Source of the DNA: Wolfiporia cocos
Taxonomy: Eukaryota > Basidiomycota > Agaricomycetes > Polyporales > Phaeolaceae
Assembly: GCA_029448655.1 (NCBI GenBank)
Contig: JACCLO010000006.1
Span: forward strand, 1,488,001 to 1,552,000
Reading direction: 5' to 3'
Length of the DNA: 64,000 bases
Shown here: positions 56,986-64,000 of the stretch, in pieces
Layout: each line of letters begins with the position of its first letter
Numbering within the stretch: position 1 is the first letter of the stretch
The notes under the pieces: generated by a model
Database searches by the model: none
Seen by the model: the letters and a program-made list of their open reading frames with translations, nothing else
What the model was told of the DNA's origin: nothing
Program-made: the position numbers and the translations under genes

Positions 56986-57926
56986 ATGTCTCCCACTACC
57001 AGGCCCGTTAAAAACATAAAGGTTAAAGTTCCTAGACATAACTCTCAGCGCCTTGGGCCAGCAGTCACAGCACAGGTCGAGACGTTCGCACGTGAAGATC
57101 GCATACGCGTCGATGTACGCCAGACAGCATATGATCCATCCAGTGCGCTTGCTCAGGCTATCGTGAGCATCGTGCACCTTCGGTAATCTCAACACTAACT
57201 CTACCTGCCTCCAGGAGAGTGCTTCGGACTGGAACTCGTTACTATTGAACGCCCGCGCTGAGAGGGGCCCACAATGGGACATCGGCACGCAGCAGTATGT
57301 CTTGGCATTTATCGAACTAAAGCAGCTCTTCACGTAATCCCAGGTTCCTAGTCGAGGAGTATTCTGATCTCTACTATGACCCAACCCCTCTACTTGCATA
57401 CCAGAAAGAAGGCCAATCGTCGACAGACAACGACGAAACTTCGAAAGCAAACGCGCAGACCGACAAAACACCACAAGACTTCCCAAGCACACCAAAGCCC
57501 CCGTCCCACATCCAAATGCACCGCACGCTGTCCCAGTCTACACCCGTTCACACCCCACACCACGCACAGAACCCGGCGCAGTTCTTCGGAGGGAGCGCGC
57601 CCCCGGGCATGTCCTCGCCGCGGCATCCATTCACCTCGCCCGTGCAGGCTGGGCAGGGGATGGGATTCAACAACATGGGCATGAGCCCAATCCCGGCTCC
57701 GCAGTTCTACGGCGCGGGCGCTGACTCGCCCATGCGCATGGGCAACCCCGCGATGGCGCAAATGGGCGGCATGGGCATGAATATGCCGAACATGGGGATG
57801 GGCATGGGGATGGGCATGCATGGGGATGACATGGGGATGGGCATGGGCATGAACTCGCCGGACCCACGACGGCGCATCACGCGCGTGATGAGCGGGGATG
57901 GTGGATTTGGCGGCATGCATGGATGA
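56986..57926 (+). CDS. 279-residue protein with Met/Gly-rich C-terminus, unknown function
   Basis: Start MSPTTRPVKNIKVKVPRHNS at 56986. Introns lie at 57163-57214 and 57295-57343; with these removed the frame is open for 280 codons. The middle reads WNSLLLNARAERGPQWDIGT and FLVEEYSDLYYDPTPLLAYQ, then a Gln/Pro/Thr linker. From about residue 175 a Met-Gly-Asn-Pro low-complexity tail has repeated MGMGMGM and NMPNMGM runs and ends RRRITRVMSGDGGFGGMHG. The short N-terminal half looks conserved and globular, while the tail looks like a transcription-coactivator or condensate-type disordered region. I do not recognise the family. The second intron is called because GTATGT at 57295 is a strong donor; without it the frame breaks. 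Confidence 0.7.
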
Positions 57927-58222
57927 GCATCATTACGGATATATTTATGAGACCTGTTCCGAAGAATGGTTGCAGGTTGCTGGTGGACACGATTTGTGTA
58001 GTGTATTGACGGTCAGTGGTACACACTTCCTACGGTGACCGTTCTGAGGGGTGCTCCGTTTGTCCAGAGTACTTGATTGATGGCTCCTCGTTACCACGGT
58101 AGTGGTATTGTGATAACAATTGAGGTAGAACCTCAACCCGGAGCACCGAATGCGCCGACTCGGCCGTAGGACTCGGCGTTTCTCATAGGCGCATTCCAAG
58201 GTCTATGAGACGGCGCTCAGCT
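57927..58222. other. Intergenic region, no gene recognised
   Basis: This is the 3' flank of the Met/Gly-rich gene. A decayed segment (gagcaccgaatgcgccgac...ggactc near 58140) resembles one at 61682-61715. Confidence 0.35.
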
Positions 58223-58687
58223 TTAGGATCCACTCACGCAGAAAGCAAGACACCTAAGCGCTATGTGTAGCGTTCTCACCATTGTAAGTTGACCACTAGC
58301 GCATTCGCTAGTGCTGACGCGCTTCGCGCCGTCCCTTTTCATAATGTGTTTAAGCCCGATATTGACTCTCCTTCTTCTGGGTCTACGCCTGCGTTGCCCA
58401 CATTCTATGGGTGTGGGTGGCAGCGCTCCGTCTTGTCCACCTCTTGCCAAGCAATCAGACGACAGAGAGCAAGGACAACTTTTGGTGTCCATATTCATGA
58501 TATCGTCTAGTCTGCCACATGCAGCATTGCGGACATTCCGTTCGCTTTCGGCCCTCAGTGAGCCAGGCAGATCGTAAACACATTCGAGCTCGTGAACGTT
58601 TTGCGGGAACATTGCGATGGAAGATCTGATCGCGTGCACGAAGGTAATCGGTCCCTGAACATTGTTCCTTGTTATACAGTGGCGCAA
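58223..58687 (-). pseudogene. Conserved but unassigned frame in the duplicated block, left copy
   Basis: The minus-strand frame contains IRSSIAMFPQNVHELECVYD and matches the frame at 62402-62821 (IRSCIAMLPQNVHELECVYD) over most of its length, with frame-preserving and frame-changing differences. The LxxLxCxYDL pattern vaguely resembles the leucine-rich part of local F-box proteins, but no F-box is present. Probably a gene remnant. Confidence 0.35.
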
Positions 58688-58845
58688 TACGCAAAATTCT
58701 AACCTCCTGGCAACCTCGCACAGTCATTTGCCACAAAGATACATCAGCGCCCCATTCAGACTATCTTCACAACCTGCAGGAAGCCAACTGCATAGCAATA
58801 TGTTCACAGCTACGCCTCACTTGCGGCACAGGACCTCCCCGTGCT

Positions 58846-59266
58846 TCACCGCATATGCATCGCCTGCGCCATGCGATTAAGGTGATCCTGCGTGCCATAT
58901 CCGAGGCTGATGAAACTTTTTGCGAACGAGGAGTACCGGAGGCGGTCAACCGACAAGCCCGCCCACCTGTAGCACGTCGCCGACGATGAACTTGACGTTC
59001 GACACGCCGCGCGTGGCCGCGCTCGAGTTGAACTCCTCCCGCGTCGTCGTGGACGCGCCGAGACCAATGACCTGTCCTTAAGCCACCCGTGCCGCGAAGT
59101 CGACAGTGATTGTGCCCGGGCCGCAGCCGATGTCGAGGATGTGCATGCCCGGACGAAGGACCCTCAACAAATGAGCGGCCGAGTTCTCATTCGCGCGCCA
59201 GCTGTGCACGCGCAGGACGGACTTATGGTGCCCGTTCATGTAAGATCCATTCTCTGGTGCAGTCAT
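58846..59266 (-). pseudogene. SAM-dependent methyltransferase, broken copy
   Basis: The start at 59266 reads MTAPENGSYMNGHHKSVLRV, and motif I (HILDIGCGPGTITVDFAARV) is intact. A stop then replaces the Gln that follows in the intact copy (CAA to TAA, near 59080). After GDVLQ about 350 bp are deleted compared with the intact gene, joining directly to the segment for VDRLRYSSFAKSFISLGYG in another frame. The protein cannot be made. The intact relative is at 63019-63843. Confidence 0.85.
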
Positions 59267-59780
59267 ACTGCTATATCTACGTCAAACGGCCGCTACTTCA
59301 GCGTACAGCGAAGATAGGAATTCGTGGATCATATGGTGAGTTCTATGGCCTCGGAGACGGGAGATGCAAAGAAGGATGTATTGACTACATGATATCACAT
59401 CAGGAAGAATCCTTCAATATGCGTAGCTATATGTAGCCCTTGTACAGGCTGTAGCTCGGTAGCCCACCCTCTTTCCTATAGTCATTCGGAGGTAGCCAAA
59501 GTAGATCCCTAGAATCATGGCGGTGTATCAGAATATATCAATGTCAATCTCTGTCGGAGTATCAGGGTGTACGTCGTATCCTTAGGCATGCATACCATCC
59601 GTCACCCTTAGAGTGCGATACCAACGGTCGAGATACGGCTGCGTCGCTTTCCATGCACTCGGTTCGGCATTCAATGCTCAAAAAAAGCCCTCGTCAAAAA
59701 GTCTGAGATAAACATCCACACGAGTCCTGCAGAATGGCAAGCTCCATCATGAAATGACACACTCATCGGACGACATCCAC
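59267..59780. other. Intergenic region, no gene recognised
   Basis: Contains the right end of the duplicated block (to about 59390). Nothing else is supported. Confidence 0.35.
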
Positions 59781-61078
59781 TCACCGCAGTACTCCTCGCT
59801 CAAGCAATTTCCGCATCCCGGCCTCCAGCAGGGATGACCATTGAGTCGCGTCCGGTATGGCTTGATTGGGGCGAGCGCAGAAGACAATGTCAACGTGGCA
59901 TAGCTTCTTATAGTCCTTGTTGGAGAACAGCTCGTTGAGTTGAGGACACACGTCCTTCCTGAGAGCGGATACAGTCTTTTGTTATTCCCCGCATCCCCAC
60001 TGTACCGCGGCCTGTCCATAACAATCAAAACCTCACGCAACTTCTTCGATACGTTGGATTCCAGAACACGGCGCATCCAGGCATACCCGACCTCCTCAAA
60101 GTTCAAACATTCCAACGCAACCGTCTCCAGGCTGCCACAATTTGTGAGATTAAATACGGATGCTGTTACGAGTACACTCTCAACGTGAATATTTGCAGTT
60201 GGCGGAAGTCATATCGTAGACGTACCGATTGTACTAGAAATCACATCTGTCTGAATATCCTTGCCTGGATGTAGATCGGGAGATAATCTCAGGTTGCGGA
60301 GAGACCGGCTGCACTGCTCGAGAAGCTCATGGAGGGGCTCTCTATAAGCATCTAGATATTTGCTCTCGGAGGACGCCCATGCACGGAACTCGAACCTCTG
60401 GAGGGCTGCAACCACTCCCGTGGCACATAGGTGCGAAATCAGCGCCTTGTTTGCTTCGACATTAGAGGAAGTCTCGTTGGCGGAAAAGATAACCAGGTCG
60501 GTCAACCTCGGAGACGGTGCACTGCGCGTGATGGCAAGACTTGCATAGGGTGCTGTGCTCGTGAACAGCACATTGGCACATCTGAGGCGGACGAGGCCCG
60601 GAAGTGCGCAGATGAGACGGCCAAACTCGCGCACCTTTGTGAACGTGACGTTGGCCAGCCTGAGCGCCGTGACAGAAGAGAATGCAGGGAGGTAGAGGAA
60701 GATGAGGGGGTGAAAGTCGCTGGGCCTCCAAATCGCATAATTAATGTCGAGGCGCCACACGAGCTGCAGCTTCGCGGCACTCATCATGGCGAATGTGCCC
60801 AGGTGCGGAATTGGCGCCCGCTCGCCTTTGTTCGCTCCACCCACGAAGGCCACCGATCTCGCTTGCTGTAAGAGTTGTGGCTGTGCCCGCGCTCGCCTCG
60901 CATGTCCTTGTGCGTGGCTCCGATCCCACAAAAAGACATGCCGCTGCATCTGGTACCGACACCTCGGCGTCCACGCCTTACATACCAGTGCGCATTTCGA
61001 TAAGGTCCGAGTGTCATCCCACAGCCAGTCGATAATGCGCTCGCAGACCTCCGTTGGCAGCTGCGGTCGCCTTCTCAA
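59781..61078 (-). CDS. F-box protein
   Basis: Start at 61078. The F-box is LPTEVCERIIDWLWDDTRTL, then SKCALVCKAWTPRCRYQMQRHVF, at residues ~6-50. Leucine-rich segments follow (FLYLPAFSSVTALRLANVTF, LPGLVRLRCANVLF). An intron near 60170-60226 joins SSTI to ESVLVTASVFNLTNCGSLET, and at least one more intron precedes the last exon (LNELFSNKDYKKLCHVDIVF), which ends RGVLR with a TGA at 59781-59783. Expected role: substrate adaptor of an SCF ubiquitin ligase. The exact position of the last intron is uncertain. It belongs to the same broad family as the gene at 55386-56854 but is not a close copy. Confidence 0.75.
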
Positions 61079-62401
61079 GGGGCGGTCTGGGACGCGTCTG
61101 ATGCCGCCGAGCTCTGTATCTGCGTCTATCCTTCAGTTGTCTCTCTACGGTGTAGATGGCTCACTTCTGAACCCATGTGCTCCCGCAGCTTTCTTCAACG
61201 TCTTCTTCGGCGCTGAGGACCGTTCACTTCGAACTTCTTTTCTTGCTGTTGTCGGTCCTTTATGTTGCACTATCTTATTCCGGTATTGGGCGGTGGCGAC
61301 AACGGGAGGTCCCATGATGGCAGGATTGAATCGAGCAGGTTGGTCTTCATGAATCCCTCACCCATTCATATTAGGGCATCTATCACGCCTCGTTGTGATA
61401 GACACTCGATGGCCACACGGGCGCTGCAGCCATACATGCCTCGATATCCACATTAAAGCTATGTGGACGACACCCACATCCTCCTCGGTGCGAGAGATAA
61501 ATCCATCCATTAAGCGTGCAGAGCAAACATTTCAGGACTGATTTGAGTGCCAATCAACAGCACAGGATGTGCGTGAGAAGTGGCCGTTTTATGGGCGCTC
61601 AGATCTCAGACCCAGCATCTATCACACAGCCCGGCCAAGCGGCGATGGAATATTGAGGAAAAGGGCGCCGAAAAACTCGTGAGCACCGAAATGCGCTGAG
61701 CAAAGGGACTCAGTAGGCCGTAGCAAACGCATGAAGTAAGTACAGGGCTCGGTGACTCAACCACTACCTACGGGCGCCTAGCGCGATCGCCGACGCCATG
61801 CGCTGACTTCAATATGAATCACGCGCGCTGCAGCCATACACGGGCACCCCTTCGCTCACATCGCCCTCAGCGCGTAGATTACTTTGATCCGCCTCGCTTG
61901 CAAAGTAGCTATACAACAAGGGTCAATTTGAGCGCTTGGCATCACTCAGTACAGACTCTGCGTGAGTAGTAGTCTTTTTGCAGGTGCTCAGTGCGGTGTT
62001 AGCGCTTTATGCAGTGTGGCTGGAGATGAAAATAGGAATACAGGTACGCCTGGCGTATATGGCTGCGGTGCCAGCCGTCGAACTTTAAGTATCGTAGGTG
62101 AACACTCGCTACTCTAGGCCATCGAGGCGAGGACAGTGCAGGTGCGATGCGGTGCCTACGTGGGTGACTTCAATTGTGACGGCGATATGTGCGCATAACT
62201 GGGAGGCATGATATACAGTGGAAGATGCTGAGAGTAGTCTGGAGCGTCGTGTTTGCGCTAGGGTCTCCCGAATACCGTGATCGATTTGGCTCTGTAACAT
62301 CATTTCATCAACAATGAAGATTACAGTCACAATGCAAGGTGTTGTGAGTGCTGTTGTGGTCATTCACATTACCATTATGCAAACCGGTGATAATACAAAT
62401 T
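61079..62401. other. Intergenic region, no gene recognised
   Basis: This region contains a loosely repeated word (gcgctgcagccatacatg at about 61422; gcgcgctgcagccatacacg at about 61825), suggesting an old ~400-bp duplication. No coding is supported. Confidence 0.35.
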
Positions 62402-62821
62402 TCAGGGACCACTCGCGCAGGAAGGAATACACCTGAGCGCTATGTGTAGCGTTCTGATCATTGTAAGTTGACCACTAGCGCATTCGCTGGCGGTGAAGCG
62501 CTTCGCACCGCCCTTTTTCATAATGCGATTGAGCCCGATGTTGACACTCCTCCCTTCTGGGTCCACGCCTGCGTTGACCACATTATATGAGTGAGAGTCT
62601 GCAGCGCTACGTCTTATCCAACCTCTAGCCAAGCAATCGATCAGTAGAGAGCAAGGACAGCTTTTCATGTCCATACATGTGATATTGTCGAGTCTGCCAA
62701 ACGCAACATTGCGGATGTTCCGTTCGATTACGGCCCTCAATGAGCCAGACAGATCGTAAACACACTCGAGCTCGTGAACGTTTTGCGGGAGCATCGCGAT
62801 GCAAGATCTGATCGTGTGCAC
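62402..62821 (-). pseudogene. Conserved but unassigned frame in the duplicated block, right copy
   Basis: Partner of the frame at 58223-58687, sharing the SECASGQLTM, RTLHIALRC and NVHELECVYDL segments. No start with upstream support and no known domain; probably a decayed gene of unknown type lying 3' of the methyltransferase. Confidence 0.35.
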
Positions 62822-64000
62822 GAAGGTGGTCGGTCCCTACTAAACATTGTTGCTCGTTATACAGTGGCGCAATACGCAACAACATCCTAACTTCCTGGCA
62901 ACTTCGTTCAGTCATTTTCCCCGAAGAGATATCAGAGCATCATCCAGACTATCTTCACAGCCTGCAAGCACTGTATAGAACCCAACTGCATAGCAATATG
63001 TACATTCACAGTAACGCCTTACTTGCGGCACAGGATCTCCCCACTCATCGCCGCATACCAGCCATCCTCGCTTGCACTCCACTTCTGCATCGCCTGCGCC
63101 ATTCGATCGAGATCATCCTGCGTGCCATACCCGAGGCTGATGAAACTCTCTGCGAACGAGGAGTACCGGAGGCGGTCGACCCACAGGCCCGCCCACCACG
63201 CGCGCTCCTCGGGCGTGCTGTAGCACCATGCGCTCGCAGTCGCCGTGATTGCCGCACGATCGAACCCGGCCTCGCGGGCCCACGCGATGAGCCTGCGCCC
63301 CGCATTGGGCTCGCCGCCATTCGCACGGGCGACACGGTAATGCGCGTCGATCCAGTCCTGCAGGCCGCGCAAGCCCTCCTCCGGGTACCACGTTAGGCTC
63401 GCGAAGTCTCCCTCGCGCACGGCGACGAACCCGCCTGGCTTGGTGACGCGCCGCATCTCGCGCAACGCGCGTGTCGGGTCTGCGATGTACTGAATGACTT
63501 GGTGCGCGTGCACGACGTCGAACGTGTCATCCGGGAAGTCGAGCTGTAGCACGTTTCCGACGACAAGCTTGACGTTCGACACGCCGCGCATGGCTGCGTT
63601 TGACTTGAACTCCTCCTGCGTCGCCGTAGTCGTCTCGAGACCGATAACCTGTCCTTGAGGCACCCGTACTGCAAAGTCAACGGTAATTGTGCCCGGGCCG
63701 CAGCCAACGTCGAGGATGTGCATGTCCGGGCGAAGGACTTTCAGCAAATAAGCGGCCGAGTTTTCGACTGTGCGCCAGCTGTGCGCGCGCAGGACGGACT
63801 CATGATGCCCGTTGATGTAAGTTCCCTTCTCTGGCGCAGCCATACTGCTATATCTATGTCAAACGGCCGCTACTTCCGCGTAGTCAGCGTACAGCGTAGA
63901 CAATATTTCATGAATCATGTGGTGAGCTCACATCTCTTGCTGGCTATATGCGCTATGCTCTACACTTTGGAGACGGGAGATGCAGAGAAGGATGTATTGG
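62404..64000. repeat. Segmental duplication, right copy (runs off the window)
   Basis: Direct repeat of 58223-59390 with the complete methyltransferase. Similarity is still visible at the very end of the window (gagacgggagatgcagagaaggatgtattg), so the unit may extend beyond 64000. Confidence 0.8.
63019..63843 (-). CDS. Class I SAM-dependent methyltransferase (UbiE/COQ5-like fold)
   Basis: Intronless gene of 274 residues. Motif I, HILDVGCGPGTITVDFAVRV at about residues 43-62, binds S-adenosylmethionine. An acidic loop (GQVIGLE) follows, then motif II-type FDVVHAHQVIQYIADP and motif III-type REMRRVTKPGGFVAV. The C-terminal part has an aromatic-rich segment (SAWCYSTPEERAWWAGLW) that could shape the substrate pocket, and the protein ends GEILCRK. 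Fungal members of this family methylate small molecules; the substrate here is unknown. The start at 63843 (MAAPEKGTYINGHHES) is supported by its conservation in the broken duplicate at 59266. Confidence 0.85.
   Translation of the reverse strand: MAAPEKGTYINGHHESVLRAHSWRTVENSAAYLLKVLRPDMHILDVGCGPGTITVDFAVRVPQGQVIGLETTTATQEEFKSNAAMRGVSNVKLVVGNVLQLDFPDDTFDVVHAHQVIQYIADPTRALREMRRVTKPGGFVAVREGDFASLTWYPEEGLRGLQDWIDAHYRVARANGGEPNAGRRLIAWAREAGFDRAAITATASAWCYSTPEERAWWAGLWVDRLRYSSFAESFISLGYGTQDDLDRMAQAMQKWSASEDGWYAAMSGEILCRK

Larger units (their letters stand above)
58223..59390. repeat. Segmental duplication, left copy
   Basis: Directly repeated at 62404-64000. Matching blocks run from cactcgcgcag-type sequence through ctatgtgtagcgttct, aagttgaccactagcgcattcgct, gcctgcgttg and cgagctcgtgaacgttttgcggga, to the methyltransferase start and the ggagacgggagatgca word. 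Copies are diverged, and this one has an internal deletion in the methyltransferase. Confidence 0.8.

Noticed and set aside
57331..57350. A 10-base GT...AG gap (gtaatcccag) that would restore the frame like an ultra-short intron
   Set aside because: A normal 49-nt intron starting at GTATGT (57295) uses the same acceptor and gives a clean frame.

Overview
The window is a piece of a filamentous basidiomycete genome, most likely an Agaricomycete of polypore type. The evidence is short GT-AG introns (about 45-70 nt), intron-dense genes, F-box families, a basidiomycete-type sesquiterpene synthase, a decarboxylase of the PsiD/CsTDC-like phosphatidylserine-decarboxylase group, and LTR and hAT transposon debris. 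No bacterial-type operons, rRNA genes or CRISPR arrays are visible.

Layout. 1-1574: 3' end of an ABCC-type ABC transporter, convergent with a Zn2Cys6 transcription factor (1829-5904, minus). 5.9-8.1 kb: no gene recognised. 8106-9572 (+) and 12897-14329 (-): two paralogous Rossmann-fold NAD(P)-binding proteins in inverted orientation, facing each other across a single-pass membrane protein (10739-12106). 14678-19840: a degenerate non-autonomous LTR retroelement that keeps only gag-like coding, interrupted by two hAT-like miniature elements, one of which carries tRNA-like segments.

20825-48822 is the dominant feature: a ~28 kb palindrome. Two arms of about 13.2 kb face each other around a 1554-bp unique spacer (34031-35584). 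The inner ~10 kb of each arm is almost identical and mirrors without gaps (mirror coordinates sum to 69615). The outer ~3 kb is clearly diverged, with indels. Each arm carries a PSD/PsiD-like decarboxylase, a truncated cytochrome P450, an intact sesquiterpene synthase, diverged tandem repeats, an old solo LTR, and a 31-residue cysteine-rich peptide gene. A third, diverged peptide copy sits in the spacer.

48.8-50.5 kb: no gene assigned. 50541-52776 (-): long coiled-coil nuclear-type protein. 52.8-55.4 kb: repeat-rich, with LTR-like debris. 55386-56854 (-): F-box protein. 56986-57926 (+): Met/Gly-rich protein. 58.2-59.3 and 62.4-64.0 kb: a direct segmental duplication carrying a broken and an intact SAM methyltransferase, separated by a second F-box gene (59781-61078, -).

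How the genes might work together is inference. The terpene synthase, P450 fragment and decarboxylase form a small specialised-metabolism island whose dosage has been doubled by the palindrome. The P450 is not functional here, and nothing in the sequence proves that the decarboxylase and terpene synthase share a pathway. The peptide genes nearest the palindrome axis are the least explained part of the window.
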